This document shows positions 1 through 4,600 of a stretch of DNA of 10,385 nucleotides, one piece after another; the first letter of the stretch is position 1, and the number at the start of each line of letters is the position of its first letter. The notes beneath the pieces were generated by a model, which had not been told where the DNA came from, made no database searches, and worked only from the letters and a program-made list of their open reading frames with translations. Source of the DNA: Candidatus Falkowiibacteriota bacterium (GTDB lineage Bacteria; Patescibacteriota; Patescibacteriia; Patescibacteriales; GWE2-39-37); assembly GCA_013335665.1 (NCBI GenBank), contig JAAXVE010000021.1, forward strand, positions 1 to 10,385. The letters are read 5' to 3'. The translations under genes were made by a program, and so were the position numbers.

Positions 1-7
1 TCAGTTG

Positions 8-78
8 TCGGAGTAGGCGGAATCGAACCGCCGCTACAAGCACCCCATGCTCGCGTACTACCACTATACTATACCCCG
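8..78 (-). tRNA. tRNA-Pro (anticodon GGG)
   Basis: The minus strand folds into a full 71-nt cloverleaf. The acceptor stem pairs CGGGGTA with TACTCCG (one G-T pair). The D arm carries a GTGG-type loop, and the anticodon arm CGAGC/GCTTG holds the loop ATGGGGT. The variable loop has 4 nt, and the T arm is GGCGG-TTCGATT-CCGCC. The loop gives anticodon GGG, which reads Pro codon CCC. The C1-G72 pair, discriminator A73 and G37 fit a bacterial proline tRNA. The bases after A73 are CAA, so CCA is not encoded and must be added by CCA-adding enzyme. A short GC-rich hairpin-prone stretch lies just upstream (79-110); I saw no convincing promoter. Confidence 0.95.
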
Positions 79-196
79 CGAAGGTCGTAGCGCCTACCGC
101 GCCCAATTAGGTACTATTTCTCATCTTTTCCAACTATTCTAACAGTTACATGGTTTCGGCCCGATAAATGGCGATTATTTTTATCGCGCATACGGA

Positions 197-218
197 ACCT
201 GCCTGCCGGCAGGCAGGT
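197..218. repeat. 22-bp perfect GC-rich palindrome
   Basis: The core reads CCTGCCTGCC followed by its exact reverse complement, and one further A/T pair matches on each side. It is self-complementary at zero spacing, so it would form a cruciform or a very short-looped hairpin. From general knowledge, this CCTGCC/GGCAGG-type palindrome recurs between genes of Parcubacteria and related CPR genomes; that is recollection, not a search. Confidence 0.8.
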
Positions 219-225
219 CGTAGCT

Positions 226-273
226 ATTTTTTCTGTAAAAAAATTCTAATCAATATTATTTTACAGAAAAAAT
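226..273. repeat. Inner 15-bp inverted repeat (A/T-rich stem-loop)
   Basis: Bases 226-240 (A, six T, CTGTAAAA) pair exactly with 259-273, leaving an 18-nt A/T-rich loop. It lies inside the 25-bp inverted repeats and next to the GC-rich palindrome. It has T-runs on both strands but no neighbouring gene that it would obviously terminate. Confidence 0.65.
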
Positions 274-349
274 GCACAGATTTCCGTCTAAGCAGGAAAA
301 ATAATCGCCATTTATCGGGCCAGCCGAGAACATGTCTACCTGATTATTT

Positions 350-383
350 GGTGAGCTTTTTTTCCAAACAAAAAAGCTTCACC
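350..383. other. Long stem-loop, possibly part of a structured transcript
   Basis: GGTGA-GCTTTTTT pairs with AAAAAAGCTTCACC with one bulged base. Flanking bases 341-349 and 384-391 can extend the stem through G-T pairs. No T-run follows on the minus strand, so it is not a standard terminator. One arm also matches a segment near 588-600, giving a choice between a local hairpin and a long-range helix in a minus-strand transcript. Confidence 0.45.
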
Positions 384-509
384 GAGTAACCAATCAAGAA
401 TTGGCATAAAGAATGAAATAGGTTTCCGAACGAATCGGAAGGTGGCGCGAGACGGATTGCCCGGATTCCTCTAAACAATCTGCCCCTTGCCAGTTCACCC
501 TTGTAGAGC

Positions 510-656
510 CTATAGTCCAAGCCTCAGCCTGGAACTAAAACGGCTTGCCAGAATTCTAAAGTTTGATCCAAAACTTGCATTGGCCTTCGGTGAAGCTTTC
601 TGGCCGGAAACAAACCAGCTTACGCTTTTTTGCTTCCGAAACAAAATATCAAACAT
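510..656 (-). CDS. Tentative 48-codon ORF downstream of a strong promoter
   Basis: ATG at 656 lies about 10 nt from the start point predicted from the promoter at 673-701 and is preceded by TAAGGA, a possible ribosome-binding site with short spacing. The predicted peptide is 48 residues, basic, rich in Ser, Arg and Leu towards the end (for example FRILASRFSSRLRLGL), and ends at TAG. I recognise no family. It has no concentrated run of one amino acid, so it does not look like the attenuator leader ORFs found elsewhere in the window. Codons 18-24 overlap the segment able to pair with the distal stem-loop. It may be chance within a non-coding RNA. Confidence 0.25.
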   Translation of the reverse strand: MFDILFRKQKSVSWFVSGQKASPKANASFGSNFRILASRFSSRLRLGL

Positions 657-672
657 GCTTCCTTACATTCAT

Positions 673-701
673 ATTGTAGCCGTATCTTCTGGAAAAATCA
701 A
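673..701 (-). promoter_or_regulatory. Sigma-70-type promoter reading towards tRNA-Pro
   Basis: On the minus strand, TTGATT (696-701) and TACAAT (673-678) are separated by exactly 17 bp. The predicted start is near 666. It lies just past the aminotransferase stop codon and drives no recognised gene before the inverted-repeat element, which is why a non-coding RNA or very small ORF is suspected. Confidence 0.6.
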
Positions 702-737
702 GGTCTTCCGGCCAGTTTCGACAAGTATTTTTTCCGT

Positions 738-1841
738 TTACGCCAAGCTTCTTATGATTTCTATGCCTTTGCGCAAGACTGCATCATCGACGGCGAAACA
801 CAAGCGGAAATGACTGTCTTTCTGGGAAAAAACGCTGCCCGGCACCACTAGTACGCCATGTTTGATCAGCTCATTAATGAAATCTTTGCGGCCAGCGGGT
901 ATCTTTATAAAGGCATAAAATGCCCCCTCAGGCATATTCAACTCGTACTTATCCTTGAGCCCTTGGTAAACCAGATCGCGCTTCTTTTTATACTGCTTGG
1001 CGATCGGAGCGAAATTGAAATCCGGCTCATTGGCCAAGGCGTGCTGAGCGAAAGAAGGCGCGCAGACAAAAGTATACTGCTGCAGCTTGTTCATGGACGC
1101 GATAATTTCCTTTGGCCCATGCGCATAGCCGACACGCCAGCCAGTGATGGCATGACTTTTGGAGTAGCCGTTCAAAGTGACGGTGTTCTTGTAGACGCTG
1201 CCCATACTGGCGAACTGCTGCTCGTAATCAAAGGCCTCGTAAATCTCGTCGGATATTACGAGCAAGCCATGCTTGCGTGCGACCTTGGCGATCTTCTGCA
1301 ACTCGCGTTTGCTCAAGACGGCGCCGGTCGGGTTGTTAGGTGTATTAATGACTAACGCCTTGGTTTTGGACGTAATCATTTTTTCCAACTTTTCTACATC
1401 GATATGGAAATCCGGGTAGGTGTCTAATAGCACCGCTTTCGCATCTAAAAATTTTATTGCTTGCTCATAAACCACGAAATAAGGATCGGGCAGGATGACT
1501 TCATCGCCCGGGTCGAGTATCGAGGCAAGCAGCAAAAAGATAGCGCCTGAAACGCCACTCGTCACGATAATTTCATCTTCCTTGGCTTTGATCCCGTTAT
1601 CGCGCTGGAGCTTCAAAGCAATCTGCTGTTTCAGCTTGCTCACGCCCGCCGTGGCCGAATAAGAGTTGCAATCGTTGCCTATTGCCGTCTTGGCCGCTTT
1701 TTTCAGGTTAGCAGGCACTTTGAAGTCCGGCTGGCCGATCGAAAGGTTGACGAACTCGCCCTTGCTCTTGGCAGCCAGATCAAAAATCTTGCGAATGCCC
1801 GAACCTTCAAGCTTTTCAATTCTTTTGGAAAGTATGCTCAT
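738..1841 (-). CDS. Class I PLP-dependent aminotransferase (probable aromatic)
   Basis: This 367-residue protein is a fold-type I, aspartate-aminotransferase-family enzyme. Visible catalytic features are the NNPTG motif (Asn170, next to the cofactor), SDEIY (Asp198 to the pyridine nitrogen, Tyr201 to O3'), the SKSHAITGWRVGY stretch with Schiff-base Lys228 and phosphate-binding Arg236, and Arg346 in FRLCF for the substrate carboxylate. It is the last gene of a chorismate mutase, prephenate dehydratase and prephenate dehydrogenase run, so the likely job is transamination of phenylpyruvate and 4-hydroxyphenylpyruvate to Phe and Tyr. The family cannot be assigned a substrate from motifs alone; aspartate or alanine use is possible. 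The start at 1841 overlaps the preceding gene by 26 nt and has AGAGAAGA upstream, indicating translational coupling. No clear terminator follows the stop. Confidence 0.93.
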   Translation of the reverse strand: MSILSKRIEKLEGSGIRKIFDLAAKSKGEFVNLSIGQPDFKVPANLKKAAKTAIGNDCNSYSATAGVSKLKQQIALKLQRDNGIKAKEDEIIVTSGVSGAIFLLLASILDPGDEVILPDPYFVVYEQAIKFLDAKAVLLDTYPDFHIDVEKLEKMITSKTKALVINTPNNPTGAVLSKRELQKIAKVARKHGLLVISDEIYEAFDYEQQFASMGSVYKNTVTLNGYSKSHAITGWRVGYAHGPKEIIASMNKLQQYTFVCAPSFAQHALANEPDFNFAPIAKQYKKKRDLVYQGLKDKYELNMPEGAFYAFIKIPAGRKDFINELIKHGVLVVPGSVFSQKDSHFRLCFAVDDAVLRKGIEIIRSLA

Positions 1842-2610
1842 AGTCTTCTCTTATTTTTTCATTAACGGTCTGACAGGCGTCCATGAAACGCTGTCTGACC
1901 TCCTTGGCGTATGGATTATAGTTATTCATATCAAGAAACAGCTGCCAATCGTCAGAAATGGTATGCTCGTAAATCTTCAATAGGTTGCTGAATCCCGGAG
2001 TAAAGATGCGCTGCTCGCCGATGCCGGCTTCTTTCAGTGAACGGCCCAGAAAATGAACCAGGCTCAATGTTATCGCGTTCTGCTCATCATGATCTTCTGG
2101 CGTTGTCACGATAACTTCCAGCCCCAAACCGGCAAGGAAGGATTTAATCTTTTCCAAACGCTCGTCGCTGATGCGCAACGGGCACAGCACGATCTGCAGC
2201 CCTTCAAGCGTAAAAGCTTGCTGCTCGTAATCGTATTTGGCAGTAACCGGGCCGAACATTGGATGGGTGCCCATGATTTCAATATTGTCCGGGGCATGCT
2301 GCTTGAGCCATTGGCACGGCATGACCTTAACTGAACAGATATCGAGCAGTAGACTGCCCGGCCTCATCATCGGGGCGACTTCCTTGATCAGGTCCTCAGT
2401 GGACGAGATCGGCACGGTCGCGATCACGATATCGGATTGTGACACCTCGGCCAAGCTGGCCACTTCAAAACCGATCTTCTTGGCGCGTTCGGCCAAACCT
2501 TCCTGATTCAGATTATACACAAGAACCTTGACATGACGCGAAAGAATGCTTGCCAGCAAGCCGCCAAAGCGTCCGAGGCCGATGATACCGATAGTCAGAT
2601 TTTTATTCAT
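1816..2610 (-). CDS. tyrA: Prephenate (or arogenate) dehydrogenase
   Basis: This protein oxidatively decarboxylates prephenate to 4-hydroxyphenylpyruvate, or arogenate to Tyr, with NAD(P). The 264-residue form starts with a Rossmann domain whose nucleotide loop is GLGRFG (Gly11, Gly13, Gly16). The TyrA hallmark HPMFGP follows at 116-121, preceded by DICSVK (90-95), and the helical C-terminal half includes HDEQNAI near 174. I chose ATG at 2610 because it overlaps the dehydratase stop by 8 nt, a normal coupled arrangement. A TTG six codons upstream is possible but has no better ribosome-binding site. There is no fused chorismate mutase and no C-terminal ACT domain, so allosteric control by Tyr is not evident. 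NAD versus NADP preference cannot be called. Confidence 0.92.
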   Translation of the reverse strand: MNKNLTIGIIGLGRFGGLLASILSRHVKVLVYNLNQEGLAERAKKIGFEVASLAEVSQSDIVIATVPISSTEDLIKEVAPMMRPGSLLLDICSVKVMPCQWLKQHAPDNIEIMGTHPMFGPVTAKYDYEQQAFTLEGLQIVLCPLRISDERLEKIKSFLAGLGLEVIVTTPEDHDEQNAITLSLVHFLGRSLKEAGIGEQRIFTPGFSNLLKIYEHTISDDWQLFLDMNNYNPYAKEVRQRFMDACQTVNEKIREDYEHTFQKN

Positions 2611-3178
2611 ATTTTTTAGCTGCGACAAATGTCGTAAAGTTGAATTTCAAATCCTGTATACCTTCTTCCAGAATTTCCAAGCCGTAAAGCTCGGCGCAGA
2701 TCTTAGGCGCGATGGCGGCCGTGTCCGGAGACAAGACGCCGCTGCCGACATCTTTAGCCGCGCTGGCCGTGTCTGAATATTCAGCCAATTCTGCCTGTGC
2801 CCATTTCCGCCGCAAGTACATGCGGCACTGCTTCAATGCCTGGTCGTGCGAGGTAATGTGCCTAATGTCCTCGATTTTGGTGCCCGGCTTAACCATCAAG
2901 TTCATTCTGATGTCGATCTCAAAAATCTTTTCTATCTTGAAATTATTCTGACTCATGGCATACAAAGCTTCGTAAACTATACCGCCATTCGAGTTCTCTA
3001 CAGGGAAAACGCCGAGGTCGATCTCTTCCTTGTTTAAAGCTGTTAGGACGTTGTTGACGTTGACTAGATAACTCAGTTCGTAATCGGCAATGCCGTTCTT
3101 CTGGCAATAATAATTAGCTGCTTCTTCCGAGAAGCTGCCACGGTTGCCAGACACTCCGATAATGATCTTGTTAGACAT
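2603..3178 (-). CDS. pheA: Prephenate dehydratase, catalytic domain only
   Basis: The enzyme converts prephenate to phenylpyruvate for Phe synthesis. The 191 residues match the dehydratase domain throughout: GVSGNRGSFSEEAA (8-21), FPVENSNGGIV (58-68), SHDQALKQC (110-118), DTASAA (136-141) and a final NFTTF (180-184). Stand-alone enzymes usually have about 270-300 residues because an ACT domain follows; here the protein stops right after the catalytic domain, so feedback inhibition through ACT is absent. The nearly universal T-R-F signature is T-T-F here (ACG ACA TTT), with the catalytic Thr kept and the Arg replaced. The gene starts 1 nt after the chorismate mutase stop, with AGAAGA upstream, and overlaps the next gene by 8 nt. 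Confidence 0.92.
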   Translation of the reverse strand: MSNKIIIGVSGNRGSFSEEAANYYCQKNGIADYELSYLVNVNNVLTALNKEEIDLGVFPVENSNGGIVYEALYAMSQNNFKIEKIFEIDIRMNLMVKPGTKIEDIRHITSHDQALKQCRMYLRRKWAQAELAEYSDTASAAKDVGSGVLSPDTAAIAPKICAELYGLEILEEGIQDLKFNFTTFVAAKKYE

Positions 3179-3179
3179 A

Positions 3180-3434
3180 TTATTCTTCTAAATTATAAGA
3201 TTGGTTAAAAATTACCCGATATAGTTCCAAAATAAACCCCGGCTCAAGACTGGAACGTTCAGCAAGGCACTTAAGTAGCTCTTCTTCCCTTTGCTTGTTA
3301 ACCACTGGCAAACCATGCTCTTTTTTATAAATGCCGATCTGCTTAACAACCTCAAAACGCCTTTCTAGTAGTGACAAGATCTCACCATCGATTATGTCGA
3401 TCTCTCGCCTCCATTCGTTTAAATCTATTGTCAT
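3180..3434 (-). CDS. Chorismate mutase, AroQ class
   Basis: This 84-residue all-helical enzyme rearranges chorismate to prephenate, feeding both the Phe and the Tyr branch encoded directly downstream. Aligned by eye to the E. coli P-protein mutase, the active-site set is present: Arg10, Arg26, Lys37, Arg49, Glu50 and probably Gln78. The D48-equivalent is Asn46. The segment ERRFEVVKQIGIYKKEHGLPV is typical of the family. It is a free-standing single domain rather than fused to the dehydratase or dehydrogenase. No strong ribosome-binding site precedes ATG 3434. The GC-rich hairpin at 3472-3501 lies upstream, between this gene and the small zinc-ribbon genes, and has no T-run, so read-through from the upstream attenuated transcript is expected. 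Confidence 0.93.
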   Translation of the reverse strand: MTIDLNEWRREIDIIDGEILSLLERRFEVVKQIGIYKKEHGLPVVNKQREEELLKCLAERSSLEPGFILELYRVIFNQSYNLEE

Positions 3435-3471
3435 ATTGTTTAATATTTAAAGTCATTGTAAATGATTGGGT

Positions 3472-3501
3472 GGAGGGTGGCAAATGATGCTGCCACCCTC
3501 C
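3472..3501 (-). other. GC-rich hairpin between zinc-ribbon gene and chorismate mutase
   Basis: GGAGGGTGGCA pairs perfectly over 11 bp with TGCCACCCTCC around an 8-nt loop. On the minus strand the following bases are ACCCAATCATT, without a T-run, so it is a poor intrinsic terminator. It may be an mRNA-stability or processing hairpin that sets the expression of the aromatic genes relative to the small upstream genes. Confidence 0.6.
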
Positions 3502-3508
3502 GGGAAAT

Positions 3509-3697
3509 CTACAAGAATGCCAACGGTCCATGAGCGCCACATCCATTGCAGAAATTGTAATTCACTTCAAAATCATCTGAGGTGCCAAATGCGACTTCAA
3601 CGTCGGGGTGGGCACACTGCGGATTCGGGCAAGGCTGGTCATTCAGGATATCGACCGACCAATCGGCGTAATGTTTGTCTGGCGACCTGTCTTTCAT
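3509..3697 (-). CDS. Small Lar-like zinc-ribbon protein
   Basis: The protein has 62 residues with two Cys pairs, CPNPQC (Cys23, Cys28) and CNGCGAHGP (Cys50, Cys53), separated by a short acidic strand segment. The second half resembles the 'CNxCGAxGP' end of Lar-type (restriction alleviation) and other phage-borne zinc ribbons, a resemblance seen by eye only. ATG 3697 overlaps the stop of the 40-residue gene upstream (ATGA) and has GGGGAGG at good spacing, so it is translated as part of a three-gene run. It sits between an aromatic-type attenuator and chorismate mutase. No function can be assigned; nucleic-acid or protein binding is a reasonable guess. Confidence 0.7.
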   Translation of the reverse strand: MKDRSPDKHYADWSVDILNDQPCPNPQCAHPDVEVAFGTSDDFEVNYNFCNGCGAHGPLAFL

Positions 3698-3816
3698 GAG
3701 TCCTCCCCTTGTCTACTCTTAAGGATTTCGTTGATTTGCTTTTCTTTTTTCGTGTTGCCTTCCATAATGCATCCGACCAGCATAATACACAGATCTCTTT
3801 TACTCATTCTTTCCAT
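3694..3816 (-). CDS. 40-residue unknown protein
   Basis: This short ORF starts at ATG 3816 behind GGAGAGG with good spacing, 11 nt after the stop of the first zinc-ribbon gene, and its TGA overlaps the next start by 4 nt (ATGA). Those two junctions are the main evidence that it is real. The peptide begins MERMSKRDLC, has a hydrophobic stretch IMLVGCIM and a charged Lys/Glu-rich second half likely to be helical. It contains two Cys residues but no CxxC pair. I do not recognise it. It may be a helical partner of the neighbouring zinc ribbons. Confidence 0.65.
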   Translation of the reverse strand: MERMSKRDLCIMLVGCIMEGNTKKEKQINEILKSRQGEDS

Positions 3817-3827
3817 AGTATCCTCTC

Positions 3828-4034
3828 CTATCGCATTTTGAAACTGCCGCCCTCTATACCGCATTCGTTACAGTACAAATGCCATTGCTCATTACGAGAG
3901 AGCATGCTTATGTGCCCGCCAAAACAGCCAGGACATTCGTCATCCTTTAAACCGTCGTCACTGAGCAAGCCGCAACCTGGAACCCATTTCAGATTATACA
4001 TTTGACAGCCCCCTTTCAGATTTTGACTTGTCAT
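3828..4034 (-). CDS. Small Lar-like zinc-ribbon protein
   Basis: The 68-residue protein carries a four-Cys ribbon: CPGC (Cys34, Cys37), then HISMLSRNEQWHLY, then CNEC (Cys55, Cys58) followed by GIEGG. This order resembles Lar-type and phage zinc-ribbon proteins ('CPxCGG...CNxCGaeG'). ATG 4034 has GGAAAGGA upstream; an internal ATG twelve codons in is a weaker alternative. It is the first gene after the second aromatic attenuator (terminator 4097-4135), with only 62 nt between, so its transcription should depend on read-through there. It shares the ribbon layout with the gene at 3509-3697, suggesting related cassettes. The function is unknown. Confidence 0.75.
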   Translation of the reverse strand: MTSQNLKGGCQMYNLKWVPGCGLLSDDGLKDDECPGCFGGHISMLSRNEQWHLYCNECGIEGGSFKMR

Positions 4035-4096
4035 AATTTTTCCTTTCCGAACCTTGATATATGAAGTGTTTTTATTAATGAGCTATCCGAATCTGT

Positions 4097-4135
4097 AAAA
4101 AAAAGACTGACCCCTTTTTGATAGAGGCCAGTCTT
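4097..4135 (-). terminator. Attenuator terminator B (aromatic leader 2)
   Basis: AAGACTGGCCTC (4124-4135) pairs with GGGGTCAGTCTT (4103-4114) over 12 positions including two G-T pairs, and is followed on the minus strand by eight T. It is a strong intrinsic terminator located between a Tyr/Phe-rich mini-ORF and the zinc-ribbon genes. Confidence 0.85.
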
Positions 4136-4157
4136 GCTTATATAATCTTTCTACTAA

Positions 4158-4238
4158 TTAGATCATACGCAACACTAGCCTCTTGCTAAAGAAGCCCCAA
4201 AAGAAGAAATAATAGATCTTTATGATATTGTGTTGCAT
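4158..4238 (-). CDS. Aromatic-rich leader peptide B (26 aa)
   Basis: This mini-ORF encodes 26 residues with the run IYYFFFWGFF at positions 8-17, so 8 of 26 are aromatic: two Tyr, five Phe and one Trp, all in nine codons. It ends at TAA about 22 nt before the terminator hairpin. The concentration of aromatic codons directly ahead of a terminator with an alternative fold is the signature of a pheL/trpL-type leader peptide, and the next biosynthetic genes on the transcript make Phe and Tyr. No ribosome-binding site is visible. A candidate promoter (4256-4284) would start transcription about 11 nt upstream. The peptide itself probably has no function beyond sensing charged tRNA. Confidence 0.85.
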   Translation of the reverse strand: MQHNIIKIYYFFFWGFFSKRLVLRMI

Positions 4239-4255
4239 GTGAGTTGATTGATTGG

Positions 4256-4284
4256 AATATATTAACAAACCGTTTATAAAGCAA
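4256..4284 (-). promoter_or_regulatory. Candidate promoter for leader B
   Basis: TTGCTT (4279-4284) and TATATT (4256-4261) are 17 bp apart on the minus strand. The -35 element lies in the T-tract of attenuator terminator A, so leader B may be transcribed both by read-through from A and from this start near 4249. The hexamers are only moderate matches. Confidence 0.4.
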
Positions 4285-4310
4285 AACTGACCCCGCTTGG
4301 AGGTCAGTTT
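4278..4310 (-). terminator. Attenuator terminator A (aromatic leader 1)
   Basis: AAACTGACC (4302-4310) pairs with GGTCAGTTT (4284-4292) over 9 bp, extendable through C-rich/G-rich bases, and is followed on the minus strand by TGCTTTA. The U-tract is interrupted by GC, making this terminator weaker than the one at 4097-4135. Confidence 0.75.
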
Positions 4311-4432
4311 CGTTTTCCCTAGTGAGCTTTAACTTTCTACTGAGTTAAAACACCACAAAAAACTGATCTCCGCTGGGAGCCCGTAAAGTAATAGCTAAAC
4401 CAGAAATTAGTTTTTTGTGTTGTCTTAAACAT
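4281..4432 (-). promoter_or_regulatory. Ribosome-mediated attenuator A, aromatic amino acids
   Basis: Segment 1 (CACAAAAAACT, 4409-4419, codons 5-8 of the leader ORF) pairs perfectly over 11 bp with AGTTTTTTGTG (4354-4364). The overlapping segment 2, GGAGATCAGTTT (4360-4371), pairs at 11 of 12 positions with segment 3, AAACTGACCTCC (4299-4310). Segment 3 also forms the terminator with segment 4 (4284-4294). The aromatic codons 10-16 (4385-4405) lie just past segment 1, so a ribosome stalled there blocks 1:2 and leaves segment 2 free to act as antiterminator. This is the textbook 1:2, 2:3, 3:4 arrangement. Confidence 0.85.
4337..4432 (-). CDS. Aromatic-rich leader peptide A (31 aa)
   Basis: The mini-ORF encodes 31 residues with the cluster NFWFSYYF at positions 9-16, so six aromatic codons fall within seven (Phe, Trp, Phe, Tyr, Tyr, Phe). 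It ends at TAG inside the loop between antiterminator segments 2 and 3. The ATG at 4432 is about 3 nt from the start predicted by a strong promoter, so the message looks leaderless and no ribosome-binding site is possible. Its placement ahead of a switchable terminator, and a Phe/Tyr pathway operon further downstream, support a role as a sensor of charged aromatic tRNAs. Confidence 0.8.
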   Translation of the reverse strand: MFKTTQKTNFWFSYYFTGSQRRSVFCGVLTQ

Positions 4433-4441
4433 ATGTGGATA

Positions 4442-4469
4442 ATTATAGCACAAATCAGGATTTTGACAA
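4442..4469 (-). promoter_or_regulatory. Strong promoter of the aromatic attenuator/operon
   Basis: TTGTCA (4464-4469) and consensus TATAAT (4442-4447) are 16 bp apart on the minus strand, with an extended -10 TG (TGC before TATAAT). The predicted start near 4435 lies 3 nt from the ATG of leader A. This is probably the main promoter for leaders A and B, the three small genes and the chorismate mutase to aminotransferase genes. Confidence 0.8.
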
Positions 4470-4563
4470 GGGGTATTGGGTATTTTTATTTTATATTAGC
4501 CAAAAAACTCTGTTTAACAATTTGTATACTATAATGAAACATGGCAAAAAGCGCAAGCAAATG

Positions 4564-4592
4564 AAAAAAAAGGGTGGCAATGTTTGCCACCC
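4564..4592 (-). terminator. leuA intrinsic terminator
   Basis: GGGTGGCAA (4584-4592) and TTGCCACCC (4572-4580) form a perfect 9-bp stem with a 3-nt loop, followed by eight T on the minus strand. It begins 9 nt after the leuA stop and separates leuA from the aromatic unit. Confidence 0.95.
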
Positions 4593-4600
4593 TGGTCAAT

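Larger units (their letters stand above)
158..321. repeat. 164-bp element with perfect 25-bp terminal inverted repeats
   Basis: Bases 158-182 (beginning GGCCCGATAAATGGCG) are the exact reverse complement of bases 297-321. The interior holds a 22-bp perfect palindrome (197-218) and a further 15-bp inverted repeat (226-240 with 259-273), so the element is nested hairpins with no room for a protein. It resembles a MITE or a large palindromic intergenic repeat. I see no clear target-site duplication at its edges, so mobility is not shown. Confidence 0.75.
79..737. other. 659-bp stretch without a convincing protein gene
   Basis: Between tRNA-Pro and the aminotransferase stop codon there is no convincing protein-coding gene. 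The stretch holds, from low to high coordinates, a nested inverted-repeat element (158-321), a long A/T-rich stem-loop (350-383), a smaller stem-loop (424-440), a tentative 48-codon minus-strand ORF (510-656) and a near-consensus minus-strand promoter (673-701). On the minus strand the segment around 588-600 (AAAGCTTCACCGA) is perfectly complementary over 13 bases to TCGGTGAAGCTTT around 373-385, which also forms the local stem-loop. I tried to match RNase P RNA, tmRNA, SRP RNA and 6S RNA by their conserved cores and found no fit. Confidence 0.5.
4097..4238 (-). promoter_or_regulatory. Ribosome-mediated attenuator B, aromatic amino acids
   Basis: Three mutually exclusive pairings can be drawn. 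Segment 1 (ATGCAACAC, 4230-4238, including the start codon) pairs with segment 2 (GTGTTGCGT, 4167-4175) over 9 positions with one G-T. Segment 2 in the form GAGGCTAGTGTT (4171-4182) pairs with segment 3 (AAGACTGGCCTC, 4124-4135) with ten Watson-Crick pairs, one G-T and one mismatch. Segment 3 pairs with segment 4 (4103-4114) as the terminator. A ribosome stalled early in the Tyr-Tyr-Phe-Phe-Phe-Trp run would mask segment 1 and favour 2:3, allowing read-through. Confidence 0.85.

Noticed and set aside
420..480. Possible RNase P RNA core (GAGGAATCCGGGC on the minus strand)
   Set aside because: It only partly resembles the conserved GAGGAAAGTCCGGGC segment, and the matching distal ACAGAACCCGGC-type segment is not found.
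487..851. Two overlapping plus-strand ORFs, 487-813 and 630-851
   Set aside because: They start at TTG or without a ribosome-binding site, run into the antisense of the well-supported aminotransferase, and no plus-strand promoter is evident; part of the first reads protein-like but this is not enough.
858..1355. Plus-strand 165-codon ORF opposite the aminotransferase
   Set aside because: Shadow frame of a gene whose catalytic motifs are all present on the minus strand.
3472..3501. A further attenuator before chorismate mutase
   Set aside because: The hairpin lacks a T-run and no short ORF with an amino-acid run precedes it; the upstream gene is a normal zinc-ribbon protein.
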